From Roseburia inulinivorans DSM 16841 (GTDB lineage Bacteria; Bacillota; Clostridia; Lachnospirales; Lachnospiraceae), in assembly GCF_000174195.1 (NCBI RefSeq), contig NZ_ACFY01000095.1:1-53285 (forward strand): 53,285 bases of DNA, written 5' to 3'. Shown here piece by piece: positions 7,171 to 16,465 of the stretch. The notes under the pieces are model-generated. The model did not search any database. It was not told where the DNA came from and saw only the letters and a list, made by a program, of their open reading frames with translations. The position numbers and the translations under genes are program-made. Each line of letters begins with the position of its first letter. Positions within the stretch are counted from its first letter, which is position 1.

Positions 7171-9273
7171 ATGAAAAAATATATTTGTCTCTTTCTTTCA
7201 ACCTTGATGTTTCTTACTGTTTTTTCCCCTGTCAACTGCTATGCCCGCGATGGAAAAAAAGTCATCCGGGTAGGTTTTTACACAATGGATAATTATCAGG
7301 AGTGTGATGAGAACGGAAACTACAGCGGTTATTTTGTGGACTATCTCCGGGAGATCAGCCAGTATACCGGATGGGAATATGAATTTATCCAGATGAATTA
7401 TTCGGCATGCCTGAAATCCTTAAATGACAGGAATATCGACCTTGTCTGCGGTGTGGACTATTCTTCCTTCCGTACAAGCACTCTTGACTTTTCTGCACAG
7501 CCGGCGGTCACAACCCATTACGAATTGTATGCGCTGAAGGATAACGATACCTATTACTATAACGACTATGCGGATTTCGATGGAATGAGCATTGGCGTTC
7601 TTGCAAGCTGTAAACAATTAGATGCTCTGGATGACTATGCGGATGCACACCATTTTTCCTTTGAGAAACAATACTTCGAAAACACAGCACAGCTGGAAAA
7701 AGCGCTTGAAGACAACACTGTGGATGCCATTTATGCTACAAGTGTTTCCCACCCTTCTGAAAAAAAGATCCTTGCAAGCCTTCCTTCTTTCCCACTTTAT
7801 TTTGTGACTTTTAAGGGAAATCCGATCATGGAATACTTAAACTATGCCCAGGCTGTGATCTTAGACGTCAATCCCAACTTTGATCACGACCTCTACACCA
7901 CTTACCAGCAGGATATCCGGAATTACCGCTGCGAATTTACCCGGGATGAGTTAGACTATCTTGCCACAGCGCCGGAGATCACTGTGACCTGTGACCCCTC
8001 CAAAGCACCGATTGAATTTTACAATGAGAATACACAAACCGTTTCCGGCATCGCTGCGGATGTTCTCGATCTTTTCAGCCAGTATACCGGTCTGCAATTC
8101 CGGTATATAAAGTCTGACAGTTTCTCCGATGCACTGTCGAAGCTGCAGTCTCATGAGATCGATATCCTTACGGCACTGGCACACGATTATGCATGGTCTG
8201 AGCAGAATCAAGCGTTCCTGTCAACCCCTTATCTGAACTCGTCCATTGTGGTTGTACGGAATAACAAAACCAAGAGCCATGAACGGGATATCGTTGCACT
8301 GCCGAACAGCTTCAATCTCACAAATTCCATTCTGGACAATCCGGAATATGATACCGAGGATGTGGTTTACTATGATACAATTGAGGAATGTTTTCAGGCT
8401 GTGCTGTCCGGCAGTGCAGACTGTACTTATGCCAACAGCTATAATTCCAGCTATCTGCTCTCGCAGGTAAAATACCGTAATTTGTCCTCCACAACGCTCA
8501 CTGCCATGACAGAGGATGTTTCCTTTGGTCTGTCTGACCAGTGCGATCCAAGACTGCTCAGCATTATCAATAAGGGACTGGCGTGTATTTCCTCTGAACA
8601 GCTGGATTCCATTATCCTTCAGAACTGCAGTTATAAGGAGGATCCATCCCTTTTAACACTTGTTTATGCTTATCCGCGCATTTCCATTGCAATCATTCTG
8701 GCAGTCAGTATGACCCTGCTCTCACTGCTGCTTGGTATTCTGCTGATCCATAGCCGGAAAACAAAAGAGATCCGGATCATGTCGGAGACAGATGCTCTCA
8801 CCGGTCTTTATAACCGGAGGGCTGCCGAAGATCATATTACAAGACAGATGCAGGAAGATGGCAGAAATCCTGGCTGTGTACGTCCACTGATCAGTATCGA
8901 TCTGGACAAATTCAAACAGGTGAATGATACTTATGGACATTTAGAAGGGGATGCTCTCTTAATTGCGGTTGCAGACACGCTCCGCACATCTGTCCGCAGT
9001 TCTGATATTGTAGGACGCATCGGTGGCGATGAATTTGTTGTGTACCTCTCAAATGTCACAGACAGACAAAATGCCATGGCCGTTGCAGAAAAACTGTGTC
9101 AGGTCATCCGCGAACTCTCCACCATGAAAAAAGAATGGAGCAATATTTCTGCGAGCATTGGAATCTCGTTTGCCGATCATCCAAATATTAAGATGGAAGA
9201 ACTCTATATTTCGGCTGATAAAGCTATGTACTCCGCCAAAGAAAACGGAAGAAACCAGTATCAGACCCTCTGA
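7171..9273 (+). CDS. Membrane diguanylate cyclase with two tandem solute-binding domains
   Basis: The 700-aa protein has a signal peptide (start at 7171 after ggagtatgcc; the ATG at 7159 lacks a site), two consecutive SBP_bac_3-like periplasmic-binding folds (about residues 30-260 and 270-495; each opens with a VGFY or VTCD beta strand and a GxxxD.L helix), one membrane helix at about 505-530, and a GGDEF domain. The active site RIGGDEF is intact and preceded by RSSD at the correct distance for the inhibitory I-site, so it should make c-di-GMP with product feedback. The sensor folds usually bind amino acids or related small molecules, so it probably converts an extracellular nutrient signal into c-di-GMP. 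It is monocistronic and sits between two spoVA segments on the opposite strand. Confidence 0.9.
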   Translation: MKKYICLFLSTLMFLTVFSPVNCYARDGKKVIRVGFYTMDNYQECDENGNYSGYFVDYLREISQYTGWEYEFIQMNYSACLKSLNDRNIDLVCGVDYSSFRTSTLDFSAQPAVTTHYELYALKDNDTYYYNDYADFDGMSIGVLASCKQLDALDDYADAHHFSFEKQYFENTAQLEKALEDNTVDAIYATSVSHPSEKKILASLPSFPLYFVTFKGNPIMEYLNYAQAVILDVNPNFDHDLYTTYQQDIRNYRCEFTRDELDYLATAPEITVTCDPSKAPIEFYNENTQTVSGIAADVLDLFSQYTGLQFRYIKSDSFSDALSKLQSHEIDILTALAHDYAWSEQNQAFLSTPYLNSSIVVVRNNKTKSHERDIVALPNSFNLTNSILDNPEYDTEDVVYYDTIEECFQAVLSGSADCTYANSYNSSYLLSQVKYRNLSSTTLTAMTEDVSFGLSDQCDPRLLSIINKGLACISSEQLDSIILQNCSYKEDPSLLTLVYAYPRISIAIILAVSMTLLSLLLGILLIHSRKTKEIRIMSETDALTGLYNRRAAEDHITRQMQEDGRNPGCVRPLISIDLDKFKQVNDTYGHLEGDALLIAVADTLRTSVRSSDIVGRIGGDEFVVYLSNVTDRQNAMAVAEKLCQVIRELSTMKKEWSNISASIGISFADHPNIKMEELYISADKAMYSAKENGRNQYQTL

Positions 9274-9288
9274 TGTCCCAGCAGGATG

Positions 9289-9618
9289 TCACTGTGGAAT
9301 ATTGACACTCCACAGATACTGCTCTCCCTTCCCCCACAAAAGCAGTTCCTTCATCTGCCCATCATATAATTCATCCGGACGGAATTCTTTTAAAATATGA
9401 ATCAGATAAGTCTCTTTTTCATCTCTGGGACTGATCTGGTCTAAATTTTTTTCTAAAAGTTCCCGGAGTTCCAGCGGTTTTATATCATCGGGGATCTCAA
9501 ATCCCCCGATTTTTCCGGCAACCCCTGCTCCATAATAAAATTCATAATTTCCAAGCATCACTGCTTTCTGCATATTACATTTTAAAATCACGCTCTGGCG
9601 TGCGATGGATGTGACCAT
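9289..9618 (-). CDS. Hypothetical 109-aa protein downstream of spoVAB
   Basis: I do not recognise this soluble 109-aa protein. It has no membrane segment or known motif; the C-terminal half is acidic and helical (LRELLEKNLDQISPRDEKET) and ends in an aromatic stretch, KGEQYLWSVNIPQ. The ribosome site (gagag) is weak. It lies about 190 nt downstream of spoVAB on the same strand and converges with the diguanylate cyclase, leaving 15 nt between the stops. Coding status rests on length, uninterrupted frame and position. Confidence 0.5.
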   Translation of the reverse strand: MVTSIARQSVILKCNMQKAVMLGNYEFYYGAGVAGKIGGFEIPDDIKPLELRELLEKNLDQISPRDEKETYLIHILKEFRPDELYDGQMKELLLWGKGEQYLWSVNIPQ

Positions 9619-9810
9619 ATCCGTTATTCTCTCTTTCGTCTTGTACAGACATACCCGACTGCTTTGGGCTGTGTCTGACTGTTCTTATTTTTTATCTTAT
9701 GCCATAATCACGTTTTCGTCAAATACCATGCTGACCATATAACAATGTCTCTGTGCTGTCCTTCTGACAAATGCCTGTGAAAATGTTTTCTCCAGACTGT
9801 CCTTTCTGCA

Positions 9811-10239
9811 TCAGGGCGGTGTCATGTGATGACCAAAATACCAGAAAGCCCCTGCACATTTCCCCAGTGCCATAAACAGCATGATCCAGGATAGCCCCTC
9901 TTTCACCTGAAATCTGCGGAAAATAATCGGGAATGTATTTAAGATTTCCGCCAGTGCCACTGCAATACATCCCACAAAAATACCTGCACAGAAACCATAT
10001 ACATACAAGAGCCAGTGCCCGACCGGAAGGCTGATATCTGTAAATACCGACATAATTGTGCCAAAAATCCCACCAAGCACGATCATATTTTCAAAAAGAA
10101 TGGTACTTTCCGCCCGGTTGCATTTTGCAATCATTCTTGGCACGACACCGATGACTATGATAAATGCAAAGGTTCCCGCTGCCACTCCGACACCGGAGGC
10201 AAGTCCGATAAATCCGAGAAATAAATGTTTAATCCACAT
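9811..10239 (-). CDS. spoVAB: Stage V sporulation protein AB
   Basis: The 142-aa membrane protein has about four hydrophobic helices and matches SpoVAB: it opens MWIKHLFLGFIGLASGVGVA and contains VVPRMIAKCNRA and the C-terminal LFMALGKCAGAFWYF. SpoVAB is a partner of SpoVAA in the channel that loads dipicolinate into the forespore. I chose the start at 10239, eleven nucleotides inside the end of spoVAA, because homologous proteins start here and GAGGA lies upstream; the frame is open to 10335 but that part is the spoVAA coding region in another frame. The overlap implies translational coupling. Confidence 0.92.
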   Translation of the reverse strand: MWIKHLFLGFIGLASGVGVAAGTFAFIIVIGVVPRMIAKCNRAESTILFENMIVLGGIFGTIMSVFTDISLPVGHWLLYVYGFCAGIFVGCIAVALAEILNTFPIIFRRFQVKEGLSWIMLFMALGKCAGAFWYFGHHMTPP

Positions 10240-10876
10240 CAACACTGTGTCCTCTTCTCTCTGCGTTATTGATGAAAGCGGTATCCAGATCTGTCTCATA
10301 TTTCCGCATCTCGATCTGGATCGGTGTTGGATCATGCGTGATTTTCTTGTGTCCTACATGGTTGAAAAACACAATAATCCCAACGGCTAGTCCAATACTG
10401 TAGCAGATTTCCAGTTCTGTGATGCCATTTGATTCCGTTCCCGTGATCTGCTGATAAAACTTTGCAAAAACATCTGTCACACCTACGTCATTGTTAAAAG
10501 CCATGATCGTAAAAGCCGCTCCAAAGAAAATCAGGATACACAAAATCACTGTCTTCAGACAATTCATCCACACCGGTTTTTCCGGGGACTTCACATACTC
10601 TACGATAAAGTCTGATTCTCCCTCATTGCTGATGTCCAGATTCGGGTAGTCCTCATGGATCAATTCGATCACTTTTAATACGGAAAACACGACAAGCGTA
10701 TTCTTTTTCTTCTGCTCATCCTCCGCCCGGAAGGAATATAACTTCTTCTGCCTGATCTGACGCAGCGCCGCCTGATCCGTGCACTCCATCTTTGCCACAT
10801 CACCGAGTGTCACACGGCGGTCTGTCACGACAATATTCTTTCCAATCTTTAAATAAAGCGTATCGCCTGCACTCAT
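10229..10876 (-). CDS. spoVAA: Stage V sporulation protein AA
   Basis: The 215-aa protein matches SpoVAA in length and layout: a cytoplasmic or forespore-facing N-terminal domain of about 105 residues (VTLGDVAKMECTDQ), two membrane helices (CLKTVILCILIFFGAAFTIM and YSIGLAVGIIVFFNHVGHK), and the typical end PTPIQIEMRKYETDLDTAFI. It takes part in dipicolinic acid uptake during spore formation. Its ATG overlaps the stop of a 53-aa gene upstream (ATGA) and its own end overlaps spoVAB, so the three genes form one tightly coupled unit. Confidence 0.93.
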   Translation of the reverse strand: MSAGDTLYLKIGKNIVVTDRRVTLGDVAKMECTDQAALRQIRQKKLYSFRAEDEQKKKNTLVVFSVLKVIELIHEDYPNLDISNEGESDFIVEYVKSPEKPVWMNCLKTVILCILIFFGAAFTIMAFNNDVGVTDVFAKFYQQITGTESNGITELEICYSIGLAVGIIVFFNHVGHKKITHDPTPIQIEMRKYETDLDTAFINNAERRGHSVDVD

Positions 10877-11034
10877 GCGTAGTTCCTGCTTTCCTCTGAA
10901 ATAACTTCCTGTACGAGCATCCCATCCTTTGGCTCTCCTGCCTCTTTCTCGTTTGTCATATAATAAAACGCTGTTCCTGCCAGCAGTGCAAGCACAAGAA
11001 GCATAAGACAGATCCGATACTTTTTACAATTCAT
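10873..11034 (-). CDS. 53-aa membrane-anchored protein coupled to spoVAA
   Basis: This short frame opens with an ATG behind an AAAGGACG site and stops in a 4-nt ATGA overlap with spoVAA, an arrangement unlikely by chance. The product has a basic N terminus, one hydrophobic helix (ICLMLLVLALLAGTAFYYM) and a short acidic tail (EKEAGEPKDGMLVQEVISEE). It could be a small SpoVA-channel accessory protein or a leader peptide controlling spoVAA translation. I know no named family for it. Confidence 0.65.
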   Translation of the reverse strand: MNCKKYRICLMLLVLALLAGTAFYYMTNEKEAGEPKDGMLVQEVISEESRNYA

Positions 11035-11081
11035 AATAATTTCGTCCTTTCTGTTTGATAAATGCGTCAGCTATTTTTTTT

Positions 11082-11110
11082 CAGTATGCACACCGATCAT
11101 TCCTGCATAC
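11082..11110 (-). promoter_or_regulatory. Candidate sigma-F/G promoter of the spoVAA operon
   Basis: Minus strand GTATG (11110-11106), 17-nt spacer, CATACTG (11088-11082) resembles forespore promoters and lies about 45 nt upstream of the 53-aa gene start. Given that spoVA operons are sigma-G dependent in Bacillus, the position fits, but the match is short. Confidence 0.4.
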
Positions 11111-11235
11111 TATATTGCATTACTATGCTTCTTATTATGTATGTGATTGCTTTAAAATATACATACTATCTTTGATTTATTTCATTGCATTTTCCCCTAA
11201 AACATGATACCTTTTCATAGGACTACAACGTTTAT

Positions 11236-11341
11236 TCAGGATAATTGCAAAACTCTTAGATAACGTAAATTAGAATGTGAAAATTTTGTCAAATTTCCAC
11301 ATTCCTCATAACATTAACAGGGAGTTTTGCAATTATCTGAT
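11236..11341. repeat. Nested palindromic element of about 105 bp
   Basis: Outer arms GATAATTGCAAAACTC (11240-11255) and its exact complement (11322-11337) extend with one bulge to TCAG/CTGA on the outside. Inner arms at 11273-11286 and 11291-11304 pair at 13 of 14 positions. The whole folds as one long hairpin and ends 23 nt before the thrE-like start codon. It could be a MITE-like insertion or a leader structure. Apart from it and the promoter above, the 11035-11363 gap is empty. Confidence 0.75.
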
Positions 11342-11363
11342 ACACTGATAAAAGAGGATAATT

Positions 11364-12143
11364 ATGGCAGTAACGAAAGAAATTCTGACTCTGGCTGTCG
11401 AAACCGGAGATGCATTGCTCCGCAATGGTGCGGAAGTTTACCGCGTGGAAGATACGGTGCTTCATATTTTAAAAGCATATGAGATTACAGACTGTGATGT
11501 CTATGTACTTTCCAATGGAATTTTTGCAAGTGCAAATGAAAATAAAGAAGATGCCTGCAGCATGATCCGTCATGTACCGCTCGGCTCTACCCATCTCGGA
11601 AGGATTGCTGCGTTAAATCAGCTTTCCAGAGAGATCTGTTCCCATGAATGTTCCCTGCGGGATGCCTGGGTTCGTTTAGAAGAATGTAAATCCATTCCAA
11701 AAAATAAAAACTGGGTGGAGATATTTTTCTGTGGAGTTGGCAGTGCCGGTTTCTGCTATCTGTTCGGAGGAACTGCCTTAGATTCTTTTGTTGCATTTTT
11801 TATCGGACTCGTGTTACAGATTTTCCTGATCGCTTCCGACAGGCATCTGGAATCCAAATTTATCACTAATATTTTAGGAAGCGGCATTGTCACTTTTTTA
11901 AGCCTGATCGTGCTCTCCGCAGGGATACCGATCCTGCAGGATAAGGTTGTCATTGGAGATATTATGCCGCTCGTACCGGGAATCGCACTGACAACGTCCA
12001 TCCGCGACTTTTTCAACGGAGACTATTTATCCGGTGCGATCCATATGATCGATGCGATCTTAACTGCTTTTAGTATTGCCGTTGGCGTGGGCGCTGTTAT
12101 CACGCTTTACCAGCTTGTCACAGGAGGTGCATTACTTCGATGA
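11364..12143 (+). CDS. Threonine/serine exporter, N-terminal-type subunit (ThrE/YjjP family)
   Basis: This 259-aa protein belongs to the ThrE/DUF1212 family (YjjP-like). The cytoplasmic N-terminal half has the family pattern GDALLRNGAEVYRVEDTVLH, and the second half has about five membrane helices with the PLVPGIALTTSIRDFFNGDY signature. In the split form of ThrE, this subunit pairs with a smaller membrane protein, here encoded next with a 4-nt ATGA overlap. The predicted role is export of threonine, serine or related small acids. A gaggata site precedes the start; the palindromic element lies just upstream and may affect expression. Confidence 0.9.
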   Translation: MAVTKEILTLAVETGDALLRNGAEVYRVEDTVLHILKAYEITDCDVYVLSNGIFASANENKEDACSMIRHVPLGSTHLGRIAALNQLSREICSHECSLRDAWVRLEECKSIPKNKNWVEIFFCGVGSAGFCYLFGGTALDSFVAFFIGLVLQIFLIASDRHLESKFITNILGSGIVTFLSLIVLSAGIPILQDKVVIGDIMPLVPGIALTTSIRDFFNGDYLSGAIHMIDAILTAFSIAVGVGAVITLYQLVTGGALLR

Positions 12144-12583
12144 TCATTCAGTTTCTTGTCAGCTTAGCTGCGACACTCTCTTTTGCTGTATTATTTTCTG
12201 CTGAAAAAAAACAGTTGTTTTTCTGCGGTCTGACAGGTGCCCTCGGCTGGATTGTCTACCTGATCTGCTTACAGTATCACACAGACAATGCCATCGCAAA
12301 CCTGATCGCCACCTTTGCACTGACACTGGTTGCACGGATTCTTTCGGCAGTGCGCCGAACTCCGGTCACGGTGTTCCTGCTCACCGGGATCTTCCCACTT
12401 GTTCCGGGTGCCGGAATCTACTATACCTCCTATTACTTTATCATGGGAGATATGAGCCGGTTCTCACAGTACGGAATCAGTACTGTGAAAGTTGCCGGTT
12501 CGATCGTGCTTGGCATTATCTTTGGTTTTGCGCTTCCACAGAGCCTCTTTAACGGGCTTTCAAAGCTTGTGCATAAAGATTAA
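12140..12583 (+). CDS. Threonine/serine exporter, C-terminal-type subunit (ThrE_2/YjjB family)
   Basis: The 147-aa protein has about five membrane helices and the ThrE_2 (DUF3815) signature FLLTGIFPLVPGAGIYYT, which mirrors the PLVPG loop of its partner. It overlaps the upstream gene by four nucleotides, so the two are translationally coupled and should form one transporter. It converges on the ABC-F gene with only 13 nt between stop codons, and I see no clear terminator there. Confidence 0.88.
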   Translation: MIIQFLVSLAATLSFAVLFSAEKKQLFFCGLTGALGWIVYLICLQYHTDNAIANLIATFALTLVARILSAVRRTPVTVFLLTGIFPLVPGAGIYYTSYYFIMGDMSRFSQYGISTVKVAGSIVLGIIFGFALPQSLFNGLSKLVHKD

Positions 12584-12596
12584 CGTTTTGTATTTT

Positions 12597-14513
12597 TTAT
12601 TGCTGTCCGGCGATCTTTGCCGCCAGATCCTCCAGATATTCCCAGCGCTCCATTTTCTCTTCGAGCAGTTGTTCTGTCTGTTCTTTTTCTTTTGTGATCT
12701 CATTCAATTTCACAAAATCACTGCTGAATTTTAAAGTCTGCGCATCCAGCTCTTCTATTTTCTGTTCCAGTGCAGCGATATCATCTTCGATCGTCTCATA
12801 TTCTTTCTGTTCTTTATAACTGAATTTCAGTTTACGCTCCCTCTTCCAGGTATCCATGGAAGAAGTCTGGTTTTCTTTCTCCACAGAATCCACAGAAGTT
12901 GTCGTATCGTTTTTCGCATCCAGAATATGTCCCGCAGGCACTTTTCCTTCCTCTGCCAATCGGTTTACATAATCTGTGTACCCACCTTCATACTGACAGA
13001 TCTTTCCATCTTCCTCGAAGGCAAAAATACGGTTTACGACACGGTCTAAAAAGTAGCGGTCATGGGAGACGGTGATCACGATTCCATCATAATTGTCAAG
13101 GTAATCTTCCAGTATCGTGAGTGTCCGGATATCGAGATCGTTTGTCGGCTCATCTAAAATCAGGACATTCGGTGCCTCCATAAGCACGCGCAACAGGTTC
13201 AATCTGCGCTTCTCTCCACCGGAAAGTTTTCCGATTGGACTGTACTGTTGCGAGGATGGGAATAAAAAGCGCTCTAACATATTGGACGCTGACACCAGAC
13301 CATCTTTCGTCCTGACAAACTCCGCTGTATTTTTAATATAATCGATCACTTTCTCATCCGGATCCATATAGGCGATCCCGGCGTCTTTTGTATTCTCGAT
13401 CTCCTGCGTATAATATCCGATTTTGATTGTCTGCCCGATGGTTACAGTTCCTTCATCCGGCTGGATTCTCTGATCAATGATCTTCATTAGGGTTGTCTTA
13501 CCGCTTCCATTTGCCCCGACAAACCCGATCCGGTCATTTTTCAGAAAAATATAAGTAAAATCACGGATCAGTACTCTCGAATCATAGCTTTTGGAAATAT
13601 GCGAAAGTTCTACCGTTGTCTTTCCCATGCGGGAACTGATCGAGCTGATCTCCACACTTCCATCTGTCTGCGGTGCATCCTGATCCTTAAGTTTCTCATA
13701 GCGCTGGATTCTGCCCTTTTGCTTGGTAGTACGTGCCTTTGCGCCGCGGCGGATCCACTCTAATTCTTTCCGCAGGATATTCTGGCGTTTCCGCTCACTC
13801 GCCTGCTGCATCTCCTCGCGCTCTGCCTTAAGTTCCAGATACCCGGAGTAATTCGCATCATAGCTGTAGATGGAACCTTTATCCACCTCCACGATCCGGT
13901 TGCAGACACTGTCTAAAAAGTAGCGGTCATGGGTTACCATAATAAGTGCCCCGCGCCACTTTTTCAGGAAATCTTCCAGCCAGTCTGCCATAGCGGAATC
14001 CAGATGGTTGGTCGGCTCATCTAAGATCAGCACATCGCACGGCACTAAAAGTGCTGCCACAAGCGCAAGACGTTTGCGCTGTCCCCCAGAGAGTTCCCCT
14101 GCCTTCTGTTCAAAATTCGTAATGCCAAGCTTTGTCATCATTGCCTTTGCATCACTCTCTAAATTCCAATGTTCCACATGTTCTGCATGATTTCCTGCAT
14201 TTTGATTTTGCTCTGATGTTCCTCCGACAAAATTCTGACTACTTTGCGCCAACACCGTATCAATCACTGACAATTCCGGATCAAATACCGGATTTTGCGG
14301 CAGATAACGCACCACGATATGGTTTGCACGGATCACCTGTCCTTCATCCGGTTCTTCAATGCCCGCTGCAATTTTTAACAGAGTTGATTTTCCGGTTCCG
14401 TTGATACCGATCACACCCACTTTTTCTCTTTCCTGCAAATAGAAAGACGCTTTCTCAAAAAGCTTCCTCTCTGTATATGTCTTCGTGATATCTGTTACAC
14501 TGATAATATTCAT
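12597..14513 (-). CDS. ABC-F ATPase (Uup/YdiF-like) with C-terminal coiled coil
   Basis: The 638-aa protein has two ABC ATPase domains and no membrane segment. Domain 1: GINGTGKST, signature LSGGQRKR, DEPTNHLD. Domain 2: GANGSGKTT, LSGGEKRR, DEPTNDLD. The linker (about 245-310) is basic and helical, as in ABC-F proteins that insert into the ribosomal E site, and the last 90 residues form a coiled coil like that of Uup. Domain 1 has an extra Asn/His-rich loop (EQNQNAGNHAEHVEH). It is expected to act on ribosomes or on DNA-associated processes; it may or may not give antibiotic resistance. It starts 12 nt after the EAL gene and probably shares its transcript with the alarmone synthetase. Confidence 0.92.
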   Translation of the reverse strand: MNIISVTDITKTYTERKLFEKASFYLQEREKVGVIGINGTGKSTLLKIAAGIEEPDEGQVIRANHIVVRYLPQNPVFDPELSVIDTVLAQSSQNFVGGTSEQNQNAGNHAEHVEHWNLESDAKAMMTKLGITNFEQKAGELSGGQRKRLALVAALLVPCDVLILDEPTNHLDSAMADWLEDFLKKWRGALIMVTHDRYFLDSVCNRIVEVDKGSIYSYDANYSGYLELKAEREEMQQASERKRQNILRKELEWIRRGAKARTTKQKGRIQRYEKLKDQDAPQTDGSVEISSISSRMGKTTVELSHISKSYDSRVLIRDFTYIFLKNDRIGFVGANGSGKTTLMKIIDQRIQPDEGTVTIGQTIKIGYYTQEIENTKDAGIAYMDPDEKVIDYIKNTAEFVRTKDGLVSASNMLERFLFPSSQQYSPIGKLSGGEKRRLNLLRVLMEAPNVLILDEPTNDLDIRTLTILEDYLDNYDGIVITVSHDRYFLDRVVNRIFAFEEDGKICQYEGGYTDYVNRLAEEGKVPAGHILDAKNDTTTSVDSVEKENQTSSMDTWKRERKLKFSYKEQKEYETIEDDIAALEQKIEELDAQTLKFSSDFVKLNEITKEKEQTEQLLEEKMERWEYLEDLAAKIAGQQ

Positions 14514-14525
14514 AAAACTTATCTT

Positions 14526-16465
14526 TTACCTTCCATAATCTTCCGGCGCCGAATTGAAGTTGCGGATATACCGCAGACATTCCATTTCCGGCAATGGTTT
14601 TCCATAATAATACCCCTGGATATATTCCACGCCAAGGCGCTCCATCTCCTCACTCTGCTCTAACTTTTCCACTCCCTCGACAACCATTGGGATGCCAAGC
14701 TTCTGCATCGTCCTGATCTCATTTTCAATGACAATTCTGGCTGTCTCATTATTAAAATATGCCAATGTCATGTCTCTGTCCATCTTCACTTCCTGGAACG
14801 GAAACCGCATAAGATAAGAGCAGTTTGCATTTCCGGTTCCATAATCATCCATCGCAAAAGAGATCCCCGCATCTCCCAATTCTTTCATATGATGTTCCAT
14901 AAGCGCCGGTGCATTGATTGCAGTGCTCTCCGTCAGTTCCAGCACGATCATGGAGGTTGGGATATGGTACTTCTGCAGGATCGGCAGAATTGCCTCTTTC
15001 AGATTCTGCTGCATACACTGCGCCACCGAAATATTGATCTGGATCGAGCGGATTCCAAGAGACATATTCGATAATACATGTTTGGATAAAAACTTACAGC
15101 ACTCTTCTAACACGATCTCGCCGATACGTATGATGTCACCGTTTTTTTCTGCGATCGGGATAAATTCAGCCGGTGGAATATATCCAAGTTCCCCGTCAAA
15201 CAGACGTGCCAATGCTTCGAGGGAAACAATTCTTTTTCCTTAAGCGAATAGATCGGCTGGTAGTACACCTGAATCGAACGCTCACGGAGTGCGCACTCTA
15301 AGATCATTTCAATCTGATTCTGTCTGTAATATCCCTCGATCATCTGCTCGTCCGTCTCGATCACAGGCTCTTTCCCCACATTGCCGGAAGCAACGGACAA
15401 CAGGTAACTTTTGATTCCGAAAAATTCCGGGATTGTCGTAAAGTCCTTCGGATAATGCATGATCATAACGGTGTGATCCAGCAGAATATGGTTTTCTTCT
15501 ATCTTCCATTCCTCAGAAAAACGCCCCTCAACAGACTTTACCATCTCCTGATACCGGTCTTTGTCTGTCATGACCACAAAGGTATCCGCATCACTGCGGA
15601 ATACGTGAAACTTACCACCCAGATGGAAAAAATACTGTCCCAGCTCCGCCATGAGCATATTGCAGTTTTCTGCCCCAAACAGCATTCCCATCTGCTGATA
15701 CTGGCGGATTCTGATAATAATGATCGTTCCTTCCTGATCCCGCATCAGTTCGTCCTTCAGCTGCAGCTCCAATGCCGCCTCATTTCCGATTCCTGTCACG
15801 GTATCTAAATAATCGTTTGGATTCTGCATCGACAGATAGATCATTATGACGATCACCGAATTTCCAAGGCTGGTCAGCAGGATCTCCCGGTGGTAATACT
15901 GCACCCAAATTGCAATCAATGCCGCTGCGGTATAAAAATAGATGATGTATTTCTCCCGCACATTAATGATCTTCCGCCTTGCGATCGACATAACAAGATT
16001 CAATGCAAAAAACAGCATGATATAAAAATATCCGAAATTTGCTCCTCTGCCCTGATGATACACTCCATCCTGAAAATAGTAGTAAAACCCGATGAACGGT
16101 GTTAAGAGCAGAAAAATAAAAAAGAATGCCGCAGGGATCATTGCAGCTGAAACTGCCCGCTTTTTCTGTCTCTGGTCCAGTTCACTGATCACGACCATAT
16201 ACTTATAGATCATCAAAGAGCTTAAGCCTTCAAACGAAAAAAAGACAAACGCAAGTATCTCGTTCACGATCTGCGGAACGACTCCAGCGTTTGCCAGTCC
16301 TATCGATGATAAAATATTAAACGCACTCTCTCCGATACATACGATCAAAAGTGCACGGAATACCCTTGTCTTTTCAGTCGGAAACTGCCACACTACCATA
16401 AAATGTACGAATATTAATAACATAAATAATAGTGAAGCCGCTTCAAAACTGTAATTATACTGCAT
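14526..16465 (-). pseudogene. Membrane GGDEF-like/EAL c-di-GMP phosphodiesterase with a one-base frameshift
   Basis: The start at 16465 follows aggaggaagatacgg. About seven membrane helices (1-230) lead to a degenerate GGDEF domain (RSDADTF where RxGGDEF is expected, so no cyclase activity) and an EAL domain. The frame breaks at an A5 run (15233-15237; minus strand GGAAAAAGA): one more A would give SLKEKRIVSLEALARLFDGE and join the downstream part. That part holds the EAL-domain residues ELTES, MDDYGTG, KMDRDM and VVEGVEK, so a repaired protein of about 645 aa should hydrolyse c-di-GMP. As read, the first ORF ends at about 15107 without an EAL domain. It overlaps the alarmone synthetase gene upstream by 11 nt. 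Confidence 0.85.

Noticed and set aside
9719..9970. 83-aa minus-strand frame
   Set aside because: It lies largely inside spoVAB in another frame and has no ribosome site.
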